Source of the DNA: JAWKSY01 sp041402125
GTDB taxonomy: Bacteria > Planctomycetota > GCA-002687715 > DRQF01
Length of the DNA: 64,000 nucleotides
NCBI GenBank assembly: GCA_041402125.1
Contig: JAWKSY010000016.1
Span: 45,558 to 109,557 of the forward strand
Reading direction: 5' to 3'
Shown: positions 19,318 through 30,049 of the stretch, piece by piece
How positions within the stretch are numbered: position 1 is the first letter of the stretch
Layout of the letters: every line of letters starts with the position of its first letter
Made by a program: the position numbers and the translations under genes
Notes under the pieces: model-generated
Seen by the model: only the letters and a program-made list of their open reading frames with translations
Told to the model about the DNA's origin: nothing
Databases searched by the model: none

Positions 19318-20256
19318 TCAGCGCGACGCGGCGCCGTCCTCGGCGATCGCGGACCAGCCCGGGCCCGGATCGAAGGCCGTCATCTCCGCGACCCGCGCCG
19401 CGGTGTCGGCGCCCAGGTCGGCCTCGAAGACCGTTCCCGCCTGGTTCACCGCGAAGGTCATCACGCCCGAGTCCCCGGGGCGCGCCGGATAGGCGACCAC
19501 CGCGAAGCCGCCGATCATGTGCTCGCCCGCGAGGTAAGAGTAGGCCCCGCCGGCGGCGTGCGCTCCCTGCTCGCGCAGCATCTTGAAGTAGTAGCCGTTG
19601 AAGGGTTGCGGCGTCGCGGCGTCGGCGTCGAGGGTGTAGCCCCGCGCCGCGGCCTCGGCCACGAGGGCGCCGATCGGACTCGGCTCCTCGCCCTCCATCG
19701 TCTCCCAGTAGAGGCCGTCGCGGCGCCCCGGCGTGCTGCGCAGACGCGGGGCGAACTCGAGGATGCCGTCGTCGTCGCGGTCGACGGAGGCGTACTCCAT
19801 CTGCGCGTCGACGAGCGCGCGGCAGACCGCGATGGTCGCCAGCTCGTTCCGGCCGATGCGGCGGGCGAGGATCGTCTCGCGCCCCGCCTCGGTGTCGAAG
19901 CGCCAGCCCGCGTCGTCGCGGACGATCGGGATGGGGAAGGGCCAGGCGCGCTCGCCGATCGAGACCTCGGCGCGATCGGCGTCGATCATCGCCACCTCGT
20001 GCTTCGCGTCGAAGTTCGCGAGGAATCGCTCGCGCGCCTCGCGGTCGGCGATGGGATCGCCGGAGTGGAGCAGATCGCTCGAGTCCTCGCCGAGGATGGC
20101 GACGAGGCGCGCCTCGTCGTCGGCGCGCACGGCGTCGACCGAGGCCGCGATCGCGGCCTCGGGGCTCTCGAAGCGGAGCTGGTCGTCGGCGCTCGAGCAG
20201 GCGACCGGGATGACGAGCAGCAGGGCGGCGAGCGCCGCGGGGATCGCGTGTCTCAT
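19318..20256 (-). CDS. DUF2950 family lipoprotein
   Basis: 312 residues with a lipoprotein signal (lipobox IPVAC). Family hallmarks of DUF2950 are visible: an N-terminal FESPEAAIAASVDAVRADD helix, RNELATIAVCRALVDAQMEYAS in the middle, and FNGYYFKMLREQG with GGAYSYLAGEHMIGGFAVVAYPA towards the end. Function is not established. The start codon overlaps the stop of the upstream DUF3300 gene (ATGA), and GGAGGAAACC lies just before it, so the two genes form a translationally coupled pair seen in many bacteria. Envelope location. Confidence 0.85.
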   Translation of the reverse strand: MRHAIPAALAALLLVIPVACSSADDQLRFESPEAAIAASVDAVRADDEARLVAILGEDSSDLLHSGDPIADREARERFLANFDAKHEVAMIDADRAEVSIGERAWPFPIPIVRDDAGWRFDTEAGRETILARRIGRNELATIAVCRALVDAQMEYASVDRDDDGILEFAPRLRSTPGRRDGLYWETMEGEEPSPIGALVAEAAARGYTLDADAATPQPFNGYYFKMLREQGAHAAGGAYSYLAGEHMIGGFAVVAYPARPGDSGVMTFAVNQAGTVFEADLGADTAARVAEMTAFDPGPGWSAIAEDGAASR

Positions 20257-21755
20257 CGGTTTCCTCCTCCCGGGCGGCGGGGCGAGCCCGAGCCCTTCCG
20301 ATCGTCCTTGTCCTTGCCGAGGCTGGAGCGGCCGCGCGACTGCTCCGCGCCGGTGTCGCGGCGACCGCCGCCGGCCCCGCCGAAGACGCCTCCCGGTCGG
20401 GTGGGCGTGCCGGCGCCGGGGCGGGACGGGGTCGGCGTCACCGGGGCGACGGGGCGATCGGCGCCGCGCCGCGGGTCGGGGGTCGTCGGCCGGGCGGGAC
20501 GATCCGGCCGATCGGTGCGGGGCGTCGGGGTCGAGGGCCGATCGGTTCCGCCCGTCCGGGGCGTCGGCGCGGTGGGACGACCGCGGTCACCCGAGCGCGG
20601 CGCGCCGGCATCCGGACGGCCTCCCTCGGGACGTCCCGCGTCGGGGCGACGTCCGTCTCCCCGGTCGCCGTCGCGACGACCGCCGTCCTGTCGGTCGCCG
20701 TCGCGACGATCGTCCCGCTCGCGCGTTCCCGGCCGGCCGACGTCTCCACGATCGCGCCCGTCCCGTCCCCGGTCGTCGCGGCCGCCGCGACCGCGGGGGT
20801 CGATGCGACCACGCGCCGGGTCGTCCCGCCGGCTGGAGCGGTGCCAGTCCTGGCCGTAGCGGCGGGCCGTGCGCTCGTCGCGATAGCGCACCGAGCGGCG
20901 GTGCTCCGGCCGGTGGCGCCAGCGATCGCCGTAGTCTCGGTAGCGATCGTAGTTGATGCGGCGGTTCCACTGCCGGCTGCGACCGATGTCGATCCGGATC
21001 CCGAAGCCTCCGCGGCGCCAGTCGCACACGCCCCAGGCGTAGCCCCAGGAGACGCCGATGGACACGGAGACGTAGGAGTAGCTGCGCGGGTAGACGTAGC
21101 GCCGCGGGTAGTAGTAGCGCGGCGGGCAGGCCGGCCAGGGCCAGGCGCCGTAGACGACGACCGGGTCGTAGATCTGGCACGTAGATGATCCGCGGGTTCG
21201 GGGAGACGATGCGGATGATGCGCGTCTCTCGACGATGACGGTGCGCTGCTCCGTCGTGACGAGCTGTCCGGCGCGATCGGCGCGGACGCGGAGGCGCTGG
21301 ATCGCCTGCATCACATCGGATTCCTGGGCCAGGAAGGCATCACCCAGCTTCTGCGTCCAGTCGAGGCGCTCGTTCATCTGGCGCAGGACGCTCGGGAAGG
21401 CGACGAGTGACTTCACGCTCGGATCCCAGTCCTGACCCTCCAGCGCGTCGGCGAGGGCGTCGCCGCTCAGGTCGGCGTTGTCCTCGACGAAGCGCGCCGC
21501 CATGACGACCTCGATCGTGTAGGTCGAGGCCATCAGCACCTGCGACACGAGCTCGTCGGGGTAGAGCGCGATCGGGGCGACGAGCTGTTCGAGCTCGGCT
21601 TCGGTGAAGAGCGGGGCCTCGTCCTGCGGCGCCGGCCCTTGCGGGGTGACGGCGCCGAGCGGGGCGCGGCGGAAACGAGGGCGACCAGGAGCGCGAGGAA
21701 CAGCCGGGGCGGCGCGGCGCCGCGTCGGCGTCCCGGAGATCGAGTGTATCGTCAT
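20253..21755 (-). CDS. DUF3300 domain protein with low-complexity Arg/Asp/Gly/Pro tail; carries hidden frameshifts
   Basis: The 500-codon frame holds the DUF3300 core: LVAPIALYPDELVSQVLMAS, WDPSVKSLVAFPSVL, then YDPVVVYG, and a 230-residue basic low-complexity tail. Two segments are out of frame. At about 21660-21712 the +1 frame reads RLFLALLVALVSAAP, a signal peptide that the annotated frame lacks. At about 21175-21232 the shifted frame reads IIRIVSPNPRIIYVP, the expected family sequence just before YDPVVVYG. Each segment is bounded by compensating indels, so the true protein probably has a signal peptide and a continuous domain. Operon with DUF2950. Confidence 0.75.
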   Translation of the reverse strand: MTIHSISGTPTRRRAAPAVPRAPGRPRFRRAPLGAVTPQGPAPQDEAPLFTEAELEQLVAPIALYPDELVSQVLMASTYTIEVVMAARFVEDNADLSGDALADALEGQDWDPSVKSLVAFPSVLRQMNERLDWTQKLGDAFLAQESDVMQAIQRLRVRADRAGQLVTTEQRTVIVERRASSASSPRTRGSSTCQIYDPVVVYGAWPWPACPPRYYYPRRYVYPRSYSYVSVSIGVSWGYAWGVCDWRRGGFGIRIDIGRSRQWNRRINYDRYRDYGDRWRHRPEHRRSVRYRDERTARRYGQDWHRSSRRDDPARGRIDPRGRGGRDDRGRDGRDRGDVGRPGTRERDDRRDGDRQDGGRRDGDRGDGRRPDAGRPEGGRPDAGAPRSGDRGRPTAPTPRTGGTDRPSTPTPRTDRPDRPARPTTPDPRRGADRPVAPVTPTPSRPGAGTPTRPGGVFGGAGGGRRDTGAEQSRGRSSLGKDKDDRKGSGSPRRPGGGNR

Positions 21756-21913
21756 GGCGAGGGTCCTCTTCTTCGGAAGCCCGGCCTCGCCGCGGTGGAC
21801 GTCCCGCGGCCGAGGCCGGCTGCCGTCACGGTTCGATGATCATACGTCCGGCGCGACGGAAGCTCGATTCCGTCCCCGACCTCCGGGGAAACCCGAGCGA
21901 TCGCGCGGGCGGG

Positions 21914-22885
21914 TCACAGTGTCGTGTAGCTGAAGGGCGCCTGCACCGAGACGACCTGGAGACCGGGGTCGAGCAGGACCGACACCCCCTGGATCGAGAC
22001 GCCCGAGGGGATGACGCCCGGCACGAAGTAGCTCGCGGCGCCGGCGGCGTCGAGCAGGCCGAGGAAGGGCGGGCCCTGGGCGAGCTGCGCCGCGGCCTCC
22101 GCGATCGTCATGTCCAGGCCGAGCAGGGGGCCCTGGGGGAAGCTCGTCGCGTTCAGCGTGAAGAGGTTGGCGTAGACGAAGCCGGGACCGCCGAGGGAGT
22201 TGCCGATCACCATCGGGCCGCCCGGAACGGCCTGACCGAGCGAGACGCCGTAGCCGCGGAGGATCTGGAAGCCGTTCAGGGCGGCGAATCCGGAGGCCGC
22301 GGTCGCGACGACGGTCAGATCGTCTCCCGCCGCGATCTCGACGACCTGGCGGGCGTGCGTGACGCCGAGGGCGAAGGTGTTCGGGGCCGGAAGCGCGCCG
22401 CCCACCGTCTGCGTCGGGGCGACGGTCGTTCCGCTCACGGCGACGTCGGTCAGGTAGCTCGCGTTCAGCGGCGACCAGGCGTAGGTGAAGACGGTGTAGG
22501 TTCCGGCCTCGAGACCGCTGAACACGTACTCGATCGTCGGGAGGCCGCTCACGCCGCCGTTGTGGGCGTCGTCCATGAGCGACTGGAAGTAGCCCGACGT
22601 CTGCCCGTTGTTGAAACCGAAGAAGCCGCCGAGGCCGTCGTTGCGAGTGCAGGTCACGCCGGTGGGGTGTCCGTGGACGTCGACGAGGGCGTAGGGACCC
22701 GTCCCGAGATCGGCGACGGCGTTCCAGCGTCCCGGTCGTCCCGCCGCGCCGCCGAAGATCGGGGCCGGATTCCCGCCACCGGGAGCGCCCGCCGTCAGGC
22801 GACCGATGTCGATGTTGAAGGACTGCGCGAACCCCGACACGGCGAGGATCGAGGCGAGGATGAACGTCCGGATGCCGATCTTCAT
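21914..22885 (-). CDS. Secreted protein of unknown function with PEP-like C-terminal beta domain
   Basis: 323 residues from the ATG at 22885, preceded by GGAGG and opening a signal peptide (MKIGIRTFILASILAVSGFAQ). The first 220 residues resemble a secreted galactose-binding-like or discoidin-type beta sandwich (FNIDIGRLTAGAPGG, LEAGTYTVFTYAW, VVEIAAGDDLTVVATA). The last 95 residues are a separate beta domain (GGPMVIGNSLGGPGFVYANLF). No catalytic motif is seen. Function unknown; extracellular or envelope-associated. Confidence 0.65.
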   Translation of the reverse strand: MKIGIRTFILASILAVSGFAQSFNIDIGRLTAGAPGGGNPAPIFGGAAGRPGRWNAVADLGTGPYALVDVHGHPTGVTCTRNDGLGGFFGFNNGQTSGYFQSLMDDAHNGGVSGLPTIEYVFSGLEAGTYTVFTYAWSPLNASYLTDVAVSGTTVAPTQTVGGALPAPNTFALGVTHARQVVEIAAGDDLTVVATAASGFAALNGFQILRGYGVSLGQAVPGGPMVIGNSLGGPGFVYANLFTLNATSFPQGPLLGLDMTIAEAAAQLAQGPPFLGLLDAAGAASYFVPGVIPSGVSIQGVSVLLDPGLQVVSVQAPFSYTTL

Positions 22886-23132
22886 GGCGATCCCTCCTGC
22901 CCCTTGGTGAGCAAAGGTCGTGCCGCGACCGTTCGACTCGCGACGCACGGGATCCGTCCGGATCCCGGACGCTCGGGTTCCGAAGGGCGGGGCAATCCCC
23001 CCGCCGCCGGGCCTTTTCCCCCGCCTCCCGGGAGGGGCGCACGGATTTTCATCGCCCGGAATCCGAGGGCCCGGGTTAGGGTCGCCGACGAGCCGCTCCC
23101 GAGCCCGTTTCCCGACGGGAGGCGTAGAGACC

Positions 23133-25143
23133 ATGAGTGAATCGAGGAAGGATCGCCGCATCGCGTTCCTCCTGGCGGGGGCCGTCCTGATCGGTCTGGC
23201 CGTCTTTCTCGCCCGGAGCCGTGAGGCGGCGGACGAGGGCAAGTTCGTCGCCTCCTCGCCGCCGACCCCGATCCCGACCTCGGCGAGCCCGGAGGCGCGT
23301 CGGTCGCCGGAAGCCGGAGGGGACGTCGCGTTCGACTCCGCGGCGTCGGAGCGTCCGGGCGACACCTCGACGCTCCACGTCCGCGTCGTGTCGGACACCG
23401 GTGGCTGGCCGACCGCGCGATCCGGCGCCCGCGTGACCGCGCGTTCGGACGACGGAGGGTCGCGCGAGGGGCGGACCGATGCCTTCGGCCGCCTGACCCT
23501 GGCGGAGCTCGAGCCGGGCGCCTGGACCATCCGCTGCGATCTCGTCGAGGCGGAGTTCGATCTCGTCCTGAGCGGAGAGCCGGAGTCGCTGGAGATCGTC
23601 GTGCCGGTGGCCGTCCGCACGCTCGTCCGCGTCAAGGACTTCGAAGGCGGCTCGTCCTCGGCGCCGAGATCTGGGGAGTCGCGGGGAACCGGGAGCTTCG
23701 AGCGGGCGCCCCGTCAGCTCGGAGTGACGGACGAGAAGGGTGAGTTCGTCCTCGAGGGGTTCCTCGATCCGGCCAGCCGATGGCCCGCCACTGGGATCTG
23801 GGCTGTTCGGGACGGACGGGGCGCCTTCCCGCTCGGCGGCCTGCGAGCTGACGATCGAGCCCGGCCCGTGTTGATCCGATCCGCACCATCGGCCCTGTCT
23901 TCGGCGTCGACGGCGCGACCGAGCGCACACTGCTCGTCGGTCAGAAACGACGGATGTGGTCAATCTTCCCGGCGCGCCGCACCGGTCCGGACACCTGGGA
24001 GGCCATCTGCGCCTTCACCTCGCCGGACTTCGCGGTCCGTCGAGGATGCCCGCTCACCCGCCGCGACTTCACTCCCGACCCGGGGAGTACGAACTCACCC
24101 TCGGAAACCTGGGCGACTGGGCGATCCGCGTGCGCGTCGTCGACGAGGAGGGACTTCCCGTCGTGGACGCAAAGCTCTGGGCGGATCGCGAGCTCGCCGG
24201 CGTGCAGACGGACGAGGAGGGGCGCGCGACCTTCTTCGTGCCCGAGGTCCGTCCGGACAGCACCGTCGTCGCGTCGCTGGGGTTCCGCAACGGGCGCGCG
24301 GAGCGCACCGTGACCCGCGACGAGGCCGCTCGGCGAGGTGACTCTCGTCCTCGGCGTCGCCCCGATCTGCGCGTCGAGGTCGCCTGGGACGACGGCGTGC
24401 CCCTCGCCTTCGTGGATGTCGCTCCCCGCTACCGCCGCGGCGATCGGATCCTTCCGGGAACGGTCGGCGCTCGGATGCACGCGGCGTCGCAACCCTCCCG
24501 CCCCGGGACGGCATCGTCGGCTTCCGCGTGGACTCTCCGAGTCGCCGCTCTGCGAGTATCTCGATCTCTCCCTGGAAGAGGCCCGGACCCTCCCGGACGG
24601 CTACGCGATCGAGATCTCCTCCCGGCACCGGGCCTTCGGTGCGATGGAACTCGGCTTCGCTTCGGAGGTCGCGCTGAAGGGCGGCGTCGAGAACGTGCTC
24701 TGCCGTCGGCTCGACGAGGATCTCGCAAAGGGCGAGGTCGGAGACCACGTCCGGCATCTCCTTCCCGGCGCCGATCCTGTTCGCTTCGAGGGACTCAGTC
24801 CCGGACACTACGAGGTCTGGCGGTCCCTGACCGCCGCCGGTCGGCCACCCTCCGTGTCCGAACGCGTCACCCTCTCCGTGTCCGCCGGGGCGACCGCCCG
24901 CGCCGTCCTGCCCCCGCTCGTCGAGAAGATCAGCGTCAGGATCTGGTGGGGGCCGCCCGAGTGGAGCTTGCGCATCCTCCAGGGCGACAAGGTCGTCGAG
25001 AAGGCGGAAGGGCAGGGTGGCTACTTCGCTACCTCTCTCCCGGTACCTACACCCTCGAGTACGCCCCGATCGGCGAGCCTCCTCAGCACCGCGACTTCGT
25101 CTGCCGACCTGGCGAAGGCGTGTTCGAACTCGACTTCCGTTGA
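23133..25143 (+). pseudogene. Membrane-anchored repeat protein with carboxypeptidase-regulatory-like domains, broken by several frameshifts
   Basis: The start (ATG 23133) opens a single transmembrane anchor (IAFLLAGAVLIGLAVFLARS), then a Pro/Ser linker and repeated beta domains of the kind used in carboxypeptidase-regulatory or Ig-like proteins (GRTDAFGRLTLAELEPGAW). Protein-like sequence then jumps frame: near 23650-23730, near 23890, near 24085 (continuing YELTLGNLGDWAIRVRVVDEEG), near 24330-24480, near 24540 (LSLEEARTLPDGYAIEIS) and near 25025 (final YLSPGTYTLEYAPIGEP up to 25143). The reconstructed protein would be about 670 residues, similar in size and layout to the intact gene at 50358-52313. 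Decay or unpolished assembly are both possible. Confidence 0.65.
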
Positions 25144-25152
25144 AAGCGGATC

Positions 25153-26591
25153 TCAGCGCCGCGGGGTGAGGTCGACGCGGAGCGGCGGGACGGCGCAGGC
25201 GCCGGGGGAGGAGCGGAGAAGACCCGGCCGCCGCCGGGGTTGTCCTCGGCGAAGCGCCGCGCGATGGCACGGACCTCGGTGTCGGCGTCGGGGCGGCCGA
25301 GAACGGCGACGGTGCCGCCGCTTCCGCCGCCGGTGATCTTGGCGCCGAAGAGGCCCCGCGCGGGGCCGGCCGCGCGGATCGTCGGCGACGAGCCGGTCCG
25401 TCGCGTCGGACCCCAGACCGCAGGCCGAGTAGCTCGCGTGGCTCGCGTACATCAGTTCGCCCATCTCCCGCATCGCGGCGTCGTCGGCCGCGGCGGCGAT
25501 GAGCGAGGCGAAGCGCGTGACGCGCTCGTGTTCGGCGATCGGGTGGAGTGTGGGGAGGAGGACGGCGTAGTCGCGGTCCGATCGACGCGGGTCACGGCGT
25601 CCGTGATGCCGCCGTGCCGGGCGAGGAAGTCCTCGCCGCGCAGGCGCTCGGGCAGCCGCGCCCGGTACTCGGTCTCGAAGGTCGCGAGTCCGACGCGCGC
25701 GAGGTAACCGCCCCAGCGCGGGTCGTCGATCGCGACGCGCCCTCGCCGAGAGGGCGCGTGGTGAGGCCGGCGAGATCGGCGAGGCGTGCGATAGCCCATG
25801 AAGGCGCCCACGCGCACGTCGGCGTAGCTCGCTCCGGTGACGGCGTGCCGGACGCCGGAGTCGATCCCCCCAGACCGCGAGCGAGTCGGGGAGGCTCCGG
25901 TAGCCCTCAATCCGCGCCGGCTGGCAGGTGAGTGCGAGCAGCTCGCGCTCGCGGCCGAGCGCGCTCGCCATCTGATCCATGATGCCGCAGGGGGCGCCGA
26001 CGATCTCGTTCTCGGCCCGCTGTCCGAGGCGCGCCAGCTCCTCGCCCGGGACGTCCAGATCGAAGAGCGCGTCGAGCGCGCGCAGCGTCGCGATCTCGAG
26101 CGCCGCGGAGGAGCTCACGCCCTTCCCCTCGGGGACCGATGACGCGGCGATGAGGGTCAGGCCTTGCTCGAGCCGGAGTCCGCGCTCGCGCGCGAGCACG
26201 AGCAGCGAGCCCAGGACGTAGGCGGCCCATTGTGAGCGCGGGTCGGCGGTGAGGCAGGCTCGCGCGCGCGCCGGATCCGCGGCGGCGAGCTCCCGGAGCT
26301 TCCCGACCGGCGCGCGGACCCGTCGCGCGCGGTCGTCCGGCGTCGGCCCGAGGCTCCGGACCTCGACGAGATCGTCGTCGCGTTCCTGCGCGGCGACGAG
26401 GGTCGCCTCGGCCAGCGGCATCTGCAGGACGAGCGAGCCGGAGTAGTCGGCGATGCCGCCCATGAGGTCGAGACGACCGGGGGCTCGGGCGACGACGAGC
26501 GGGCGATCGTCGGCGATCAACGCCGCCGTCTCCGGATCCTCGCGAAGCCGGGCGGCGAAGGCGCGACTCTCCTCGGACGGCCGGGCGGGAC

Positions 26592-26595
<4 letters not shown>
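25153..26595 (-). pseudogene. GHMP kinase of the galactokinase family, L-arabinokinase (ARA1)-like, with frameshifts
   Basis: GTG start at 26595 overlapping the preceding stop. The N-terminal 240 residues are clean: GRLDLMGGIADYSGSLVLQ where galactokinases have GRVNLIGEHTDYN, then PRSQWAAYVLGSLLVLARE, SVPEGKGVSSSAALEIA (GHMP phosphate loop) and IVGAPCGIMDQM. The rest continues in other frames: GGIDSGVRHAVTGASYADV from about 25885, VAIDDPRWGGYLARVGLATFE, back to the first frame at MYASHASYSACGLGSDATDRLV, then LFGAKITGGGSGGTVAV and the SSPGA end. At least four frame changes. The motif set matches plant L-arabinokinase and its bacterial relatives, so the substrate may be L-arabinose rather than galactose, giving the sugar-1-phosphate. 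Confidence 0.7.
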
Positions 26596-27615
<1,020 letters not shown>

Positions 27616-27623
<8 letters not shown>

Positions 27624-28647
27624 CGCGCGCCCGCCAGTGTCGGGTGCCGACCGCGCGCAGCTCGGCCGCCTTGTCCTCGGGGCAGGTGTCGCTGAGGAAG
27701 TTGCCGCCGCCCATCTCGGGTCCGGCCATGAACTTCAAGAGCCCGGGCTTTCGGAGCGGGGGATGGAACTCGATGTGGAAGTGGAAGCCGTCGTGATCCC
27801 CGCCGTCGCAGGGCGCCTGGTGGAGCACACAGACGTAGGGGAAGGACGTCGACCACAGGTTGTCGAAGCGGACCGTGACCTCCCGCATCACCGCCGCGAG
27901 GTCCTCGATCTCCTTCGCCGACAGGTCCGCGATCGAGTCGTGTCGCTCCTTGGGGCAGACGAAGGTCTCGTAGGAGAAGCGCGCGAAGTGGGGCAGGAAG
28001 GCGACGGCGGAGTCTCGCTCGGCCACGATGCGGCGGCCGTCACGGAGCTCGGCGTCGATCACGTCCGCGAGGAGGCTGCGGCCGTGGTCGCGCCAGTGGC
28101 GTCGTGACGCGCCGACCTCGGTCTCGATGACCTTGAAGACGAAGTTCGTGGCGTAGATCTGGCAGTGCGGGTGGGGGTTCGAGACGCCGACCACCTCGCC
28201 CTTGTTCTCGAAGACGAGGACGTGCGCGACCTCGGGACGGGCCGAGAGCTCGCGGTACTGGTCCTGCCAGACCCGCAGGAGCCGGGCGATCTCGCCGGAT
28301 CCGAGCTCCGCCAGGGTGAGATCGTGGCGCGGCGTGTAGCAGATCACGCGCGCCAGGCCGTCGGCGCGACGGACGCGGAAAGGGCCGGGAGGCGCCTCGA
28401 TGACGGACGGTGCGTCCGGTCCCACGCAAGGGTGATCGTTGTCGAAGACGTGGACGCCGGCGTACTCGGGGTTGCGTCGTCCGCCGACGCGGGCGTTCCC
28501 CGGGCAGAGGTAGCAGTCCTCGCGGTAACGCGGGCGCTCGATCGCGGCGGCGGCCTCGGTCTGCCCCGACCAGGGGCGATCGTTGCGATGGGCGGCGATG
28601 ATGACCCACTCCTCGCGGAGCGGGTGCCAGCGTTCTTCCCAGGTCAT
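27616..28647 (-). CDS. galT: Galactose-1-phosphate uridylyltransferase (GalT family)
   Basis: 343 residues from the ATG at 28647; the longer frame upstream is non-coding. GalT hallmarks: CYLC zinc ligands (C45, C48), FDNDHPC, GVSNPHPHCQIYATNF with the catalytic H161 of the His-Pro-His triplet, and HFHIEFHPPLR near the end. The enzyme moves UMP from UDP-glucose to a hexose-1-phosphate in the Leloir pathway. Next to an arabinokinase-like kinase and arabinofuranosidases, an L-arabinose-1-phosphate substrate is conceivable but unproven. First gene of a three-gene operon, divergent from the XylR-type regulator. Confidence 0.9.
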
Positions 28648-28685
28648 CGCGGCCAGGGTAGTGGAGGCCGCGGAAATCGGCCAAT

Positions 28686-28695
28686 GCGATATCGC
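28686..28695. promoter_or_regulatory. Palindrome in the galT/xylR intergenic region (candidate operator)
   Basis: GCGATATCGC is a perfect 10-base palindrome beside an A8 run (28698-28705), an AT-rich island in otherwise GC-rich DNA between the divergent genes. A plausible binding site for the adjacent regulator; no experimental or comparative support here. Confidence 0.3.
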
Positions 28696-28725
28696 GCAAA
28701 AAAAAGCGAGGATCGCGCACTCGCG

Positions 28726-28755
28726 TTGACGGCGCCGTCGACCGGGGAATAGCCT
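28726..28755 (+). promoter_or_regulatory. Sigma70-like promoter for the XylR-type regulator gene
   Basis: TTGACG (28726-28731), 18-base spacer, TAGCCT (28750-28755), about 62 bases before the start codon. Confidence 0.45.
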
Positions 28756-28817
28756 CGGCCTCATCGCAACGCCGGCGGCGCGCCGCGGCGGGACCGGACC
28801 GGAGAACAGGCCGCTCG

Positions 28818-29987
28818 ATGACCACGCCGAAGGTCGCGCTCCTCATCGAAACCTCGCGGGGATACGGCCGGGAGTTCCTCCGCGGCGTCGCCCGCTACGC
28901 GCGTCTGCACGGCCCCTGGGGGCTCCACCTGACGCCCGGCGACTTCGAGCAGGTGCTCCCCCGCATGCGGAACTGGACCGGCACCGGCATCATCGCACGC
29001 ATCGAGACGCCGCAGATCGCGCGCGCCATCCTGAAGACGGGTCTGCCGACCGTCGCGCTCGATCTCTCGCGCGAGCAGCTCCGCCCCGAGAACCCGCTCT
29101 CGGCCCTGTCGGAGGTCGCCTCGGACTCGCACGCCGCGGCGCGCATGGCGGCCGGATACCTGATCGAGCGCGGTCTCCGCTCCTTCGCCTTCGTCGGTCG
29201 TCGCAACCGGATCTGGTCGCAGCGGCGGCGCGACGGTTTCCTCGAACGCCTGCGCGAGGACGGATTCGACGCCGCCGTCTTCCGGGCGCCGCGCGGCAGT
29301 GCTCACGCCTCGGGCGGAGGGCGTCCCTCGGCGCTGGCGGAGTGGCTCGCCGAGCTGCCCCGCCCCGTCGGCGTCATGGCCTGCGACGACGACCGCGGGC
29401 GCGAGGTCCTGGAGGCCTGCCGCGTGGCGGGTCGGGCGGTGCCCGACGAGACGGCGGTGATCGGCGTCGACGACGACCGCCTCCTCTGCGAGCTCGCCGA
29501 TCCGCCGCTGTCGAGCGTCGCTCTGAACGCCGAGGGCGGCGGCTTCCGGGCCGCGGCCCTCCTCGACGACCTCATGCGCGGTCGCGTCCGCAAACCCCGG
29601 CGCCTCCTGGTGGAGCCGCTCCGGGTCGTCACGCGCCGTTCTACCGATCTGCTCGCCGTGCAGGACTTCGAGGTCGCGCGGGCCGTGCGCGTCATCCAGG
29701 ATCGTGCTGGCAACGGGATCCAGGTGGGCGACGTCGTCGCGCACGTCCAGATCTCCCGGCGGGCCCTGGAGACCCGCTTCCGCGCCGCCATGGGGCGGAC
29801 GATCCACGACGAGATCCTCCGCATCCGGGTCGAGAAGGCGAAAGCCCTCCTCCAGGGTTCCGAGCTGCCGATCGACCGGATCGCGGCCTCCGCGGGCTTC
29901 GGCACCGCGAGCTACCTCAGCCAGATCTTCCGCCGCCGGGTGGGGTTGACCCCCGGCAAGTACCGCGCCCGGATCCGAGAGGCCTGA
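28818..29987 (+). CDS. XylR-type transcriptional regulator: periplasmic-binding-like sensor + AraC DNA-binding domain
   Basis: 389 residues, ATG preceded by GGAGAACAGG. Residues 1-280 form a LacI/PBP-like sugar sensor (VALLIETSRGYGREFLRGVARYAR at the start, FVGRRNRIWSQRRRDGF, GVDDDRLLCELADPPLSSV). Residues 290-389 are an AraC/XylS double helix-turn-helix ending SAGFGTASYLSQIFRRRVGLTPGKYR. The family normally activates pentose-use genes on binding the sugar. It sits between the galT operon and the arabinofuranosidase-importer genes and is the obvious regulator of both. Confidence 0.9.
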   Translation: MTTPKVALLIETSRGYGREFLRGVARYARLHGPWGLHLTPGDFEQVLPRMRNWTGTGIIARIETPQIARAILKTGLPTVALDLSREQLRPENPLSALSEVASDSHAAARMAAGYLIERGLRSFAFVGRRNRIWSQRRRDGFLERLREDGFDAAVFRAPRGSAHASGGGRPSALAEWLAELPRPVGVMACDDDRGREVLEACRVAGRAVPDETAVIGVDDDRLLCELADPPLSSVALNAEGGGFRAAALLDDLMRGRVRKPRRLLVEPLRVVTRRSTDLLAVQDFEVARAVRVIQDRAGNGIQVGDVVAHVQISRRALETRFRAAMGRTIHDEILRIRVEKAKALLQGSELPIDRIAASAGFGTASYLSQIFRRRVGLTPGKYRARIREA

Positions 29988-30049
29988 TCGCCATGACCCG
30001 TCGTCCGGACTCCGAATCCGCCGCCCTTGGCCCCCGGGGAGACTCCCGC

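Noticed and set aside
20430..20830. Low-complexity GC-rich stretch resembling a repeat array
   Set aside because: It is the Arg/Asp/Gly/Pro tail of the DUF3300 protein and lacks regular units, so not a CRISPR or satellite.
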